DNA of 64,000 nt from an uncultured Porticoccus sp. (GCF_913061305.1 NZ_CAJXST010000009.1:27464-91463), one strand, 5' to 3'; numbered from the stretch's first letter, positions 8,748 through 17,261 are shown. The notes: generated by a model not told the origin, from the letters alone. Numbers and translations are program-made.

Positions 8748-8765
8748 TTTAATCAACTGATTAAA
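8748..8765. promoter_or_regulatory. Palindromic candidate LysR operator between scoA and the regulator
   Basis: TTTAATCA-AC-TGATTAAA is a perfect 8-bp inverted repeat and contains the T-N11-A core expected of LysR sites. It lies 20 bp before the lysR start codon. Its minus strand contains a TTGATT that could be the scoA -35, so binding here could control both genes. Confidence 0.6.
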
Positions 8766-8785
8766 GGAATTTATATAAGAGTGCC

Positions 8786-9679
8786 ATGGATATCACCATA
8801 AAACAGCTCAAGGCGTTTGTCACCGTTGCCCAGACCCGCAACTTCGCTGAGGCCGGCGAACGATTGCATCTCTCCCAGCCTGCACTCAGTATTTCCCTGA
8901 AAAATCTGGAAGAAGTGGTGGGTGGAAAACTGCTGGCTCGCACCACCCGCACCCTTTCGCTGACCCCGGAGGGCGAAGCCTTTCTACCGGTGGCGCAGCG
9001 ACTGCTGGCCGACTGGGACAATGCGCTGACCGACCTGCACAACCTGTTCGCCATGCGGCGGGGCAAACTGAGCATCGCCAGTATGGCCTCTTTCTCGATC
9101 AGCAAGCTGCCAAAAGCGCTTCACTACTACCGCAGCAAGTTCCCGGATATCAATATCACGGTACAGGATGTGGTGGCAGAAGAGGTGGTGGATATGGTGC
9201 GCACAGGCCGCGTGGAAGTCGGTGTTACTTTCGACATGGAAGAGTCCGAGGACCTCCACTTTGAGCCGCTCTTTGAAGACAGTTTTTACGTGGTGACGCC
9301 GGAACAGCATGCCCTGCTGGCGGAAGACGAAATCACCTGGACACACCTCCAGAAATTTCCCTTTGTGGCACTGCAGCGCCCCTCGGCCATGCGTCAGATG
9401 ATTGACGAGATTACCGCCAGCTGCGGTATAACCCTGACGGTGGAATTTGAAGCACACCAGCTCGCCTCCATTGGCTCCATGGTCGCCAACAAACTGGGTA
9501 TCAGCGTCGTGCCATCACTGGCCATACAGCAGATGCGGGCGCTCGGCGCAGAGTGTCGCCCACTCACCAGCCCCGTCGTCACCCGCCAAATCGGTATTCT
9601 GACAAGGCGTCGCTACCCCTTGTCCTCTGCCGCCATGGCTCTGGTGGAGACCCTGAAATCACAAATTACGGCACCCTGA
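8786..9679 (+). CDS. LysR-family transcriptional regulator divergent from scoAB
   Basis: 297 residues: N-terminal winged helix-turn-helix (roughly 3-62, with FAEAGERLHLSQPALSISLKNLEE as recognition region) and a C-terminal LysR substrate-binding domain. Divergent orientation next to scoAB and two palindromes in the shared spacer suggest it regulates the CoA-transferase operon in response to a short-chain acid or CoA ester. The effector cannot be read from the sequence. Confidence 0.88.
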   Translation: MDITIKQLKAFVTVAQTRNFAEAGERLHLSQPALSISLKNLEEVVGGKLLARTTRTLSLTPEGEAFLPVAQRLLADWDNALTDLHNLFAMRRGKLSIASMASFSISKLPKALHYYRSKFPDINITVQDVVAEEVVDMVRTGRVEVGVTFDMEESEDLHFEPLFEDSFYVVTPEQHALLAEDEITWTHLQKFPFVALQRPSAMRQMIDEITASCGITLTVEFEAHQLASIGSMVANKLGISVVPSLAIQQMRALGAECRPLTSPVVTRQIGILTRRRYPLSSAAMALVETLKSQITAP

Positions 9680-9767
9680 AACACCCCATACAGCGGCCTG
9701 TCACCTGACGTTCCGGACAAAATCTGTTAGGGTGTTTACCTTCTTTTCACTACCCAAATTAATCATT

Positions 9768-10172
9768 ATGAGCAAACAAAAACAATTCGACGCAGCGATG
9801 AACCCCGATGAACTCTACCTTGAAGAAATTTTCACTGACCAGAAAATAGGCAGTATACGTCGGCTGAGCCCGGTCACCCGCAACGGTGATGCCGATGCCA
9901 GCCGCGAAGTACTCTATATGGGTTCTACCCAGGTAATGACACCCATGGGTGCCCTGCCAATCAATTTTGAGTTGCACGCCAACAGTATCGGTGAAGCTGC
10001 CGAAAAATTCGGTGAGGAAGCCGAGGTAGCCGTTGAGCGCACTGCTCGCGAGCTCGAGGAAATGCGTCGCGACCAGGCCTCCAAAATTGTTGTGCCGGGT
10101 CAGGGTGGTGGCGGGCCCACCGGCAACCTTGGTGGAGGTGGAGGTATGGGCAATTCAGGTATTATTATTTGA
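9768..10172 (+). CDS. Conserved hypothetical protein with glycine-rich tail
   Basis: 134 residues from the ATG at 9768 (a GTG at 9732 in the same frame is less likely). The body (about 15-110) is mixed alpha/beta, with LYLEEIFTD, IGSIRRLSPV and a strongly charged helix EEAEVAVERTARELEEMRRD. The last 24 residues are a low-complexity glycine tail (GQGGGGPTGNLGGGGG) ending in IVI-like hydrophobics. No signal peptide. I do not assign a family with confidence; cytoplasmic location is inferred from composition. It precedes the YaeQ gene by 88 bp. Confidence 0.7.
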   Translation: MSKQKQFDAAMNPDELYLEEIFTDQKIGSIRRLSPVTRNGDADASREVLYMGSTQVMTPMGALPINFELHANSIGEAAEKFGEEAEVAVERTARELEEMRRDQASKIVVPGQGGGGPTGNLGGGGGMGNSGIII

Positions 10173-10260
10173 GCCCACTCGTTACTGGACTAAAGAGTGC
10201 CGGACTGACGGGTGCCCTGAGCTACAGCCCACCGTCTGACCTCTTATTAGGCACCGCCCA

Positions 10261-10815
10261 ATGGCACTGAAAGCAACCGTTTTCAAAGTTGAGTTGCAGG
10301 TTTCGGATCTGGACCGAAACTATTATCAAACCCACTCACTCACCCTCGCCAGACACCCGTCAGAAACGGACGAACGAATGATGATTCGGCTGCTGGCATT
10401 TGCACTGAATGCCAGCGAGCACCTACAGTTCACCAAAGGGTTGTCCACAGAGGCGGAACCCGATCTCTGGCAGAAAAATCTGCATGGTGAAATCGGTCTG
10501 TGGATCGAAGTCGGGGTTCCCGACGCAAAGCGAATTCGCAAAGGTTCAAACCGGGCCGAACAAGTCATCATTTATGCCTATGGTGCCAGGACAGCTCCCG
10601 TGTGGTGGCAAAGTATCCAGGATGATCTGGCGCGCTTTGACAACCTGACGATCGGTTACCTCTCACCGGAGAATACTGCGGCATTGGCCGGGCTGGCGAA
10701 CCGCAACATGACCCTCCAGGCAACCCTCCAGGATGGGCTCATCTGGATCGGCAACAGCGAACAGACCCTGACTATCACCCCGGAGTACTGGCAACGCGCC
10801 CGACTGAGCGACTAA
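10261..10815 (+). CDS. yaeQ: YaeQ family protein
   Basis: 184 residues matching E. coli YaeQ throughout: MALKATVFK start, LTLARHPSETDERMMIRLLAFAL, LWIEVGVPDAKRIRKG, WWQSIQDDLARFDNLTIGYL and TLQATLQDGLIWI. The fold is related to PD-(D/E)xK nucleases. The biochemical role is not established; it has been discussed as a suppressor of RfaH loss and as a nuclease-like protein. Convergent with the DUF2288 gene. Confidence 0.9.
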   Translation: MALKATVFKVELQVSDLDRNYYQTHSLTLARHPSETDERMMIRLLAFALNASEHLQFTKGLSTEAEPDLWQKNLHGEIGLWIEVGVPDAKRIRKGSNRAEQVIIYAYGARTAPVWWQSIQDDLARFDNLTIGYLSPENTAALAGLANRNMTLQATLQDGLIWIGNSEQTLTITPEYWQRARLSD

Positions 10816-10824
10816 CCAGACAGG

Positions 10825-11115
10825 TCAGTCCGAAATCGGCTGCACCAGCACCCAGGGTTTTACCACCACCGACCAGACCCGGGCATCGCCTTCCAGCCAC
10901 TTCATCGCCTGTTGATCGGTCACCTGTCCCACCTGACCGATCGCCAACCAATCTTGAACACAGGTTTTATTATCCTGGCAAATTGCCCAGGCAACCTCGA
11001 TCAGGTCCAGCTCCGGCGACACATAAATGGTGGAGCCATTGGCAAAAAAACGCTGCAATTCCTGCCAGGGAATTTTTGCCGTCTCCTGCATCAGCTCTTC
11101 GCGCTCTATCATCAA
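10825..11115 (-). CDS. DUF2288 family protein
   Basis: 96 residues carrying the DUF2288 signature ETAKIPWQELQRFFANGSTIYVSPELDLIEVAWAI region near the N-terminus and the QAMKWLEGDARVWSVVVKPWVLVQ C-terminus. Small soluble protein of unknown function. It follows the flavoprotein gene by 20 bp on the same strand and may be co-transcribed with it. Confidence 0.8.
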   Translation of the reverse strand: MMIEREELMQETAKIPWQELQRFFANGSTIYVSPELDLIEVAWAICQDNKTCVQDWLAIGQVGQVTDQQAMKWLEGDARVWSVVVKPWVLVQPISD

Positions 11116-11135
11116 TCAAACACCTTTAATTCACA

Positions 11136-12353
11136 TTAAACAACTCGACCGGCAGCGGCACCCGATGCCCAGGCCCACTGGAAATTGAAGCCGCCCAAAT
11201 GACCGGTCACATCAAGCACCTCTCCCACAAAAAACAGACCCGACTGACGTTGACTCTCCATGGTTTTAGAAGAAATCTCGCGCGTATCCACTCCCCCCAG
11301 GGTCACTTCCGCAGTTCGGTAGCCCTCGGTACCCGCAGGTTTCAACGACCAACCCTGCAGGTTGCCTGCAACCGATGCCAACAAGTGATCTGGCCACTCT
11401 GCCAACGGCTTGCCGGCATGTTCCGGCCACCAAAGCCCCTCCAGCTCCCGCACCAGTTTGCGGGGCAACGATTGGGACAACAGCGTGCGCAACAGCGCCT
11501 TCGGCTGTTCTGTTTTCAATTCGAGCAACCACTGCCGGGCGTCGATATGTGGCAACAGGTCGACCTGTATCGTTTGCTCTTCGCGCCAGTAACTGGATAT
11601 CTGCAGCACCGCCGGACCGCTCAGTCCCCGGTGGGTAAAGAGCATATTTTCCAGAAACGACTGTCCACCCGCCGACACACGGACGGGCACTGACAAACCA
11701 GAGAGTTTCTCCGACAGCAGTTTAAATCCGTCGGTAAAGGTAAAGGGCACCAGTGCTGGCCTCAATGGGACCAGACTATGGCCGAACTGCCTCGCCAGCC
11801 GATAACCGAAGTCGGAACCGCCCAGGGTGGGCACCGACAGGCCACCACAGGCCACCACCAGTGAGTCAGCCCGCAACTCCCCCTGGGTTGTTACAACCTG
11901 AAACCTGTCGTCAGACTTCACCTCACGGATATCAATGCCGGTTTTCAACACCACCCCGACCTGCTCGGCTTCCGCCAGCAACATGTCGAGAATATCCCGG
12001 GAGCTGTTATCACAAAACAACTGGCCGAGGGTTTTCTCGTGGTAGGGAATACCGTGCCTGTTCACCAGCTCGATAAAATCCCACTGGGTATAACAACTCA
12101 ACGCCGATTTGCAGAAATGTGGGTTGGCAGAGAGAAAGTGCTCCGGCTCTACATACAGGTTTGTGAAATTACAGCGGCCGCCGCCAGACATCAGGATTTT
12201 CTTGCCCGCCCTGTTGGCCCGCTCCAGCAACAGAACCCTGCGCCCACGCTGACCTGCAACCATAGCGGACATCAACCCCGCGGCACCGGCACCGATAACA
12301 ATCACATCCCACTGGTTCAAAGTTACGCCTGTAAAAATCCACAAAGCACGCAT
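11136..12353 (-). CDS. HI0933/YhiN-family FAD-dependent oxidoreductase
   Basis: Up to 405 residues. The FAD dinucleotide-binding motif GAGAAGLMSA lies near residue 22, followed by the family motif GKKILMSGGGRCNFTN and, at the C-terminus, GEVLDVTGHLGGFNFQWAWASG. These mark the HI0933/BaiN-like flavoproteins, whose substrate is generally unknown. The ATG at 12353 gives an 11-residue extension compared with the usual start; an in-frame TTG giving MNQWDVIVIGAGAAG may be the real start. Confidence 0.88.
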   Translation of the reverse strand: MRALWIFTGVTLNQWDVIVIGAGAAGLMSAMVAGQRGRRVLLLERANRAGKKILMSGGGRCNFTNLYVEPEHFLSANPHFCKSALSCYTQWDFIELVNRHGIPYHEKTLGQLFCDNSSRDILDMLLAEAEQVGVVLKTGIDIREVKSDDRFQVVTTQGELRADSLVVACGGLSVPTLGGSDFGYRLARQFGHSLVPLRPALVPFTFTDGFKLLSEKLSGLSVPVRVSAGGQSFLENMLFTHRGLSGPAVLQISSYWREEQTIQVDLLPHIDARQWLLELKTEQPKALLRTLLSQSLPRKLVRELEGLWWPEHAGKPLAEWPDHLLASVAGNLQGWSLKPAGTEGYRTAEVTLGGVDTREISSKTMESQRQSGLFFVGEVLDVTGHLGGFNFQWAWASGAAAGRVV

Positions 12354-12441
12354 TCTATCGGTCGCCGACTGCAGGTACTATAGCGGCCAGTAACGCTGTC
12401 CATTGTGAACAACGCTGTTATCCAGCCAATCTATTGAGTGC

Positions 12442-12729
12442 ATGTCCATGTTTAAAGTGAATGAATATTTTGGTGGCAAGGTAGTCTCCATCGGCTTCCA
12501 GACCGAAACCCTGCCTGCCACGGTGGGTGTCATGGCCCCCGGTGAACACGAATTCTGTCCCAATAAAAAGGAAACCCTGACGGTAGTCAGCGGTGCACTG
12601 ACAGTAAAACTGCCGGATCAGGATGACTGGCAGACCTTTAAACCTGGAGAGAGCTTCGAAGTATCACCAAACAGGGCTTTCCAATTGCAGGTAGCCGTGG
12701 ACACTGCCTACCTGTGCACCTACGAGTAA
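12442..12729 (+). CDS. ppnP: Pyrimidine/purine nucleoside phosphorylase PpnP
   Basis: 95-residue single-cupin protein (former DUF1255, YaiE). Recognised from [16 protein letters not shown], the [13 protein letters not shown] strand and the C-terminal [16 protein letters not shown]. Members cleave a broad range of nucleosides with phosphate. Monocistronic, divergent from the flavoprotein gene. Confidence 0.9.
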   Translation: MSMFKVNEYFGGKVVSIGFQTETLPATVGVMAPGEHEFCPNKKETLTVVSGALTVKLPDQDDWQTFKPGESFEVSPNRAFQLQVAVDTAYLCTYE

Positions 12730-12772
12730 GACGACCGGGCAGCAGAGGAGATCGATCTAAGCGCGGATTCAA

Positions 12773-13030
12773 CTACACATCAGCGATCAGCAGTAGTTTC
12801 TGTGAACGACGCAGCTTTTTGATGGCCGCCTCCCGCTTCGATGCAGCACTGCGATCACCTGCTCCCTCCATATAGACCACCCTGACCGGTTGCCGCCCCC
12901 GATGAAAATAACGGGCACCGCCCTTGCCCGCCAGGTGCGCACGAAAACGTCGGGTGATGTCGGTGGTAATACCGGTATAGAGCGAGCCATCACTGGCTTC
13001 AATCATGTAGACAATCCAGTCTTGCGTCAT
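12773..13030 (-). CDS. GIY-YIG nuclease-domain protein (UPF0213/YhbQ type)
   Basis: 85 residues forming a single stand-alone GIY-YIG domain: VYMIEASDGSLYTGIT is the core two-strand motif, followed by R27-like basic residues and the conserved GARYFHRG and E in SKREAAIKKL. Stand-alone members are DNA-acting or repair-related, but this one has no known substrate. Its start overlaps the sprT stop by 4 bp (ATGA), so the pair is translationally coupled. Confidence 0.88.
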   Translation of the reverse strand: MTQDWIVYMIEASDGSLYTGITTDITRRFRAHLAGKGGARYFHRGRQPVRVVYMEGAGDRSAASKREAAIKKLRRSQKLLLIADV

Positions 13031-13554
13031 GAAGCAGCTGTCAGTGTCTCACCGCAGTCACGGCAGCGATAGCGCGCTTCGCCCCGCTGGACGCTATTGT
13101 GGCGACGGGTGGCCAGTTGGTGGGTGGAACACTCACAGCGATAGGTAAAACGCCGCTGGCGGCGCATCGGAATACCGGCCAGATCAAAGCTCCCGGTGGC
13201 ACGGGGTTCGACGCCGAACGCGTTCATGATCCCGCGCCACTGAACGCCATGGGGCCGCACCTTGCCGAGACCGTGCAGGCAGTCCACCAGGTAGTGAGCC
13301 ACCTCATGGGGCACAGTCACCGCCATACTGTCATCAAAATATTTGGCAAAAATCCACGGGTTATAGCGAATAACCCGCTGGGTATCTCTGACCCGATACA
13401 TCCCCGCCGTACCGCCACTCAGATCGAAAACTACCGGTATATCAGCAAATTTCCGGCCAAACAGTTTGCTGCCGTGCTGGATGAAACCAGCCGTCCTCGC
13501 CACAACCTGAAGACGCTGTCGCTCACTGATCGGGGTAATATATTTCATCCGCAC
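13027..13554 (-). CDS. sprT: SprT-like zinc metalloprotease
   Basis: 175 residues with the catalytic zinc motif HEVAHY at 83-88 and a C-terminal zinc ribbon (CEC and CRDCG) typical of bacterial SprT. Eukaryotic relatives (Spartan) cleave DNA-protein crosslinks; the bacterial role is less clear. In-frame ATGs at 13554 and 13548 are both possible starts. Translationally coupled to the GIY-YIG gene, an association that hints at DNA metabolism (inference). Confidence 0.85.
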   Translation of the reverse strand: MRMKYITPISERQRLQVVARTAGFIQHGSKLFGRKFADIPVVFDLSGGTAGMYRVRDTQRVIRYNPWIFAKYFDDSMAVTVPHEVAHYLVDCLHGLGKVRPHGVQWRGIMNAFGVEPRATGSFDLAGIPMRRQRRFTYRCECSTHQLATRRHNSVQRGEARYRCRDCGETLTAAS

Positions 13555-13591
13555 AGTATAGCCGCAAACCGTCTCGGGCTATAATCGCACA

Positions 13592-14413
13592 ATGATTTTT
13601 GACCTGCACAGCCACACCAACTGCTCCGACGGCTCCCTCTCACCCACCGAACTGGTGAACCTGGCTGCTGAGGCGGGCGTCGGTGTGCTGGCGATCACCG
13701 ACCACGACAGCATCGCCGCCTGGCAACAGCTTGAGCTTCGCACAGCTCAACCCCTCCAGGTAATTCCAGCCGTGGAATTTTCCAGCCAGTGGCGCAAGAT
13801 CGGTGTACATATTCTGGGCCTCAATGTCGACATCCATAGTGAAGCCCTGCAAGCCGGTGTCCGGTTTCAGCAACATGCCCGCCGACTCAGGGCCGAACGT
13901 ATTGCCGAGAAACTGCAACAGGCTGGATTTCAGGATGCATTGGCGGGAGCCACGGCCGTCGCCGGCAACGACAACCTGGGCCGCCCCCATTTTGCCCAGC
14001 ACCTGGTGAATATCGGTGCGGTTAACAACTTCAAGCAAGCCTTCAAAAAATACCTCGGAGCCGGCAAGCCGGGCGATATAAAGCAGTGCTGGGCCGATAT
14101 AGCGCAAATAGTGGCATGGATCCGGGATGCGGGCGGGACGGCAGTGCTGGCACACCCGATTAAGTATGACCTTACCCGCACCAAGCTGGTCGCATTGGTG
14201 GACGATTTTATCGCTATCGGCGGCCAGGGTATGGAAGTGGTATCCGGCAAACAGATGCCCAACACCACCAGAGATTTGGCCCTTATCTGCCAGCAAAAAC
14301 AACTTCTCGCGTCCTGTGGTTCGGACTTTCATCAACCGGGACAACCCTGGGCCGAGCTGGGTCGCTTTCCGCCCCTGCCCGAACAGTGTCAACCGGTTTG
14401 GCAACACTGGTAA
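13592..14413 (+). CDS. rnm: PHP-domain 5'-3' exoribonuclease (RNase AM / YciV)
   Basis: 273-residue PHP phosphoesterase. Metal-binding motifs are visible in order: DLHSHTNCSDG (4-14), ITDHDS (35-40), E62 in PAVEFSS, the LAHPIKY block and GSDFH near the C-terminus. E. coli RNase AM of this family removes 5' extensions from 5S and other rRNA and degrades short RNAs. Divergent from sprT with a 37-bp spacer. Confidence 0.87.
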   Translation: MIFDLHSHTNCSDGSLSPTELVNLAAEAGVGVLAITDHDSIAAWQQLELRTAQPLQVIPAVEFSSQWRKIGVHILGLNVDIHSEALQAGVRFQQHARRLRAERIAEKLQQAGFQDALAGATAVAGNDNLGRPHFAQHLVNIGAVNNFKQAFKKYLGAGKPGDIKQCWADIAQIVAWIRDAGGTAVLAHPIKYDLTRTKLVALVDDFIAIGGQGMEVVSGKQMPNTTRDLALICQQKQLLASCGSDFHQPGQPWAELGRFPPLPEQCQPVWQHW

Positions 14414-14447
14414 CATGGGCACATCTATTTGTAACAAAGCGAGTTCC

Positions 14448-14765
14448 GTGAATAAATTACCCACCAAATCGCAACTTCGTCGCCAGCTGCAGCAACAGGT
14501 AGACAACTACCTCAAACAGGGTGGTGAAATACAACAGATTCCCCGCGGTATCAGCGGTCGGGAGAATGCCTGCCAGAGCTTACCGACCGTCTTTTTTAAT
14601 CAGCCAAAGGCTGAACGCACACCCGTACCTGAAGTGCTGGCCGCGCTGGACTCCCGGCGTCCAAAAAAACCGTCACCTCACAGGACCACCAGAGTCCGAC
14701 CAAAAGAAACCATTATTTATGATGACTTCGGTGAACCCATCAGGCGGATTTGGCAGGACAAGTAA
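14448..14765 (+). CDS. Small basic protein of unknown function
   Basis: 105 residues from a GTG at 14448; an in-frame ATG at 14415 would add 11 residues. The N-terminal half is a predicted helix (KSQLRRQLQQQVDNYLKQGG) followed by EIQQIPRGISG. The middle is proline/arginine-rich and unstructured, and the end is YDDFGEPIRRIWQDK. No signal peptide or membrane segment. I do not recognise the family for certain. The helix-GG-xxQxI pattern loosely recalls some small RNA-polymerase-associated proteins, but this is speculation. It follows the RNase gene by 34 bp. Confidence 0.6.
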   Translation: MNKLPTKSQLRRQLQQQVDNYLKQGGEIQQIPRGISGRENACQSLPTVFFNQPKAERTPVPEVLAALDSRRPKKPSPHRTTRVRPKETIIYDDFGEPIRRIWQDK

Positions 14766-14873
14766 CAAACACGGGCTGGGCTGGCCAAATCACAGGGGCA
14801 ACCCTGACAGTCAGCGACCTGTTCGGATTCAGCCACCACAGAAAAATGGCCCATTTGAAACAGGGTATTCATC

Positions 14874-15269
14874 ATGAAATTTCCTTTTGTACTGACACTG
14901 ACACTGCTGGGTTTCATTCAGGCAAACGCTGGCAAGCTGTCTATTGCCGATATCCAGCCGCCAGAAAACCTGGTCAATATCCACGTGGAAAAACTGAGCA
15001 GTGACCGACATGCCTCGGATTTCATCGTGTTTGTGAAACAATTTGTACCTTTGCACAAACACCTCACCCACACAGAAACGATTTATATTCTTGAGGGAAC
15101 CGGCTTGATGCGACTGGGTGAAGAGGAATTTGCAGTGGGGCCCGGGGATTTTATCAAGGTACCGGAAGGGACAGCCCACGGGGTAAAGACCACGTCATCA
15201 GTGCCGCTCAAGGCACTTTCGGTGCAGGCACCAGAATTTCTGGGTGATGACAGGGTGTTCCTCGAATAA
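14874..15269 (+). CDS. Exported cupin-domain protein
   Basis: 131 residues: a cleavable signal peptide (KFPFVLTLTLLGFIQANA) and one cupin_2 barrel. Metal-ligand motifs are visible as HKHLTHTETIYILEG (cupin motif 1, with H-x-H and E) and PGDFIKVPEGTAHGVK (motif 2). It is likely a small periplasmic metal- or sugar-binding protein. The substrate is unknown. The porin gene starts 166 bp downstream on the same strand. Confidence 0.75.
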   Translation: MKFPFVLTLTLLGFIQANAGKLSIADIQPPENLVNIHVEKLSSDRHASDFIVFVKQFVPLHKHLTHTETIYILEGTGLMRLGEEEFAVGPGDFIKVPEGTAHGVKTTSSVPLKALSVQAPEFLGDDRVFLE

Positions 15270-15386
15270 CCGTATAAACATTGTCAGTTGAGAGCGCGGC
15301 TTCATGGTGCCGGCGACAAAGTTACCGCTCAGTCGGCAAATCAAAAAATCCCTGGGGCGTAAATTAGTCTTTGCTGCAATCCAGCC

Positions 15387-15394
15387 TATATAAT
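15387..15394 (+). promoter_or_regulatory. Candidate -10 element for the porin gene
   Basis: TATATAAT lies about 40 bp before the porin ATG and includes a consensus TATAAT at 15389-15394. No clear -35 is seen at 16-18 bp, so an activator may be needed. A Shine-Dalgarno GGGGAG follows near 15424. Confidence 0.4.
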
Positions 15395-15435
15395 CCCAAG
15401 ACCAGAATAACAGCGATAAAAAATGGGGAGAAAGC

Positions 15436-16623
15436 ATGGCAACCAAAACTGCCTGGTGGCACCGCGCACGCCAAAATCATGTACGCCACAAAAGTTACAC
15501 ATCCTTTGTAGTACTCTCTCTGCTGGCTCTGCTGGCCAGCTTTACCACGCTGCCCGCCTATGCCGGGCTAAAAGCGGCGCACAGTGATACGCTCTGGGTG
15601 AGTCTCGGTGGTGGTATACGCATGCAACACACCACCAGAAACAGTGCCACTGACGGCAGCAATGAGTTCACGATGGACAGTATGCGGCTGTACATCGCCG
15701 GACAGCTCAGTGAACACTTGAAATTCAGCATCAACACCGAGAAGTATGAAGGCGACTCCGTCATGATCATTGATGCGATCCTGCAGTTTGATCTCGATCC
15801 GAAGTTTAACCTCTGGGTTGGCCGCACACTGGTTCCCACCGACCGGCCAGGGCTGAACGGTCCCTACACCGGCATGAGCTGGAACCAGTATCGTCAACCC
15901 CTGTTCCCGTCAGATTACGATGGTCCGGCCGGACGGCTCGGCCGCAGCGAGGGTGCCGTCGTCTTTGGTGCCATTGACAAAGTACAGTACTTGGCGGGTA
16001 TTTTTGAGGGCACCGACGACCACGGTAATACCGACGATCATCTGCTGTATGCAGGCCGTATTGCCTATAATTTTCTCAATGTAGAGCCATTGGTGGGCTA
16101 TTACACGGCGGCCACACACTATGGCAAGGCTGGCGACCTACTGACGGCAGCGCTGACTTTTCAAAGCCAGAAAGACAGCACGGGCAGCAGACAGGATCCC
16201 GGCGACTTTACAGGCTTTGCCTTTGATATCTTCTCTGAAACCGTGCTGGACAACCGGGGGGTAGTGACCTTTGAGGCAGGCTACAAGAATATGGACGGGG
16301 ATTTCACACTCGCATCACCACCCATTGATGGACTGGATGAATGTTTCTGCCTTTTCAAAGGCGACTCCTACTTTGCCACAACAGGTTATTTATTCCCGCA
16401 AAAAATTGGCTTTGGGCAGTTTCAGCCCTATGTTCGCTACATGAAAAATGACCCGGACGATGCCGACACCAGCGATACCACCGAATGGGGCCTGAATTAC
16501 GTCATCAACGGCTACAAGGCAACCGTCAACCTGCACTATGTTACGGGTGATGCCAATGCCAGCGGTTACGCCGGCATGGACACCGACATTGTTTCACTGG
16601 GACTGATCTTGCAGTACTACTGA
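15436..16623 (+). CDS. Outer-membrane porin (phosphate-selective porin O/P-like)
   Basis: 395 residues. A long basic n-region precedes a signal sequence (SFVVLSLLALLASFTTLPAYA, cleavage near 43). The rest alternates short polar turns with amphipathic strands and ends in an aromatic residue (LILQYY), as expected for an outer-membrane barrel. The block FTMDSMRLYIAGQLSEHLKFSINTE is typical of the OprP/O-like porins. Substrate cannot be read; two cysteines (ECFC) near residue 295 are unusual for a porin. Terminator follows. Confidence 0.78.
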   Translation: MATKTAWWHRARQNHVRHKSYTSFVVLSLLALLASFTTLPAYAGLKAAHSDTLWVSLGGGIRMQHTTRNSATDGSNEFTMDSMRLYIAGQLSEHLKFSINTEKYEGDSVMIIDAILQFDLDPKFNLWVGRTLVPTDRPGLNGPYTGMSWNQYRQPLFPSDYDGPAGRLGRSEGAVVFGAIDKVQYLAGIFEGTDDHGNTDDHLLYAGRIAYNFLNVEPLVGYYTAATHYGKAGDLLTAALTFQSQKDSTGSRQDPGDFTGFAFDIFSETVLDNRGVVTFEAGYKNMDGDFTLASPPIDGLDECFCLFKGDSYFATTGYLFPQKIGFGQFQPYVRYMKNDPDDADTSDTTEWGLNYVINGYKATVNLHYVTGDANASGYAGMDTDIVSLGLILQYY

Positions 16624-16726
16624 TAGCAGGACTTGATAACAGCACGGATAATTAAAAAATATCTGCCACAAGCTGTTGTCGCTCGAAGCGACTTGCAGGC
16701 CGAAGAAACCGGGCATTACTGGAGGT

Positions 16727-16750
16727 AGTGCCCCGGACCGTCGGGGCACT
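16727..16750 (+). terminator. Terminator between the porin gene and slyD2
   Basis: A 9-bp perfect stem AGTGCCCCG / CGGGGCACT with a 6-nt loop, followed by ATTTTAT. The U-tract is short, so efficiency is uncertain. Confidence 0.6.
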
Positions 16751-16778
16751 ATTTTATCCGATGCCCGGGGATGCCTGC

Positions 16779-17261
16779 TCAGTGATGGTGACCACCGGCA
16801 CCGTGGGCGTGTCCGTGACCAAGTTCATCCTGGGTTGCTTCGCGTACCTCAACAACCTCAACATCAAAGGTCAGGGTTTTGCCCGCCAGCGGATGGTTGG
16901 TGTCAATGTCCACGTTGAATTTGCCGACTTTAACCACGGTAACCGGACGCAACCCCTCATTGGTCATCAACGGCACGGTCATACCGGGTTCAAGCTTTCC
17001 CTCAAACTTCAGATTCTTGGCGGAAACCCGCATGACGCTCTGAGACCGCTGCCGGCCATAAGCCAGTTCCGGAGGTAGCGTCACAGTGAACGTTTCACCG
17101 GCCTCTTTGCCGAGCATCGCAGCCTCAAGGGTCTCGATCATGTTGCGATGGCCGTGCAGGTAAGCGGTCGGCTCACCCTCTCTCGACGTCTCTACTAAAT
17201 CGCCGGCTTCATCGGTCATGGAATAGTGGAACGTCACCACGCAATTATCATTTATTTTCAT
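16779..17261 (-). CDS. SlyD-type FKBP (diverged paralogue 2)
   Basis: 160 residues, the same length as the slyD product at 3517-3999, with the FKBP and IF domain layout and an even stronger histidine tail (HGHAHGAGGHHH). The active-site segment has diverged: LAYGRQRSQSVMRVSAKNL replaces the acidic DAYGEYQDHLVQEVPRKAF found in paralogue 1 and in E. coli SlyD. It may have retained metal binding or chaperone activity while changing isomerase specificity (inference). Not in an obvious operon. Confidence 0.85.
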   Translation of the reverse strand: MKINDNCVVTFHYSMTDEAGDLVETSREGEPTAYLHGHRNMIETLEAAMLGKEAGETFTVTLPPELAYGRQRSQSVMRVSAKNLKFEGKLEPGMTVPLMTNEGLRPVTVVKVGKFNVDIDTNHPLAGKTLTFDVEVVEVREATQDELGHGHAHGAGGHHH

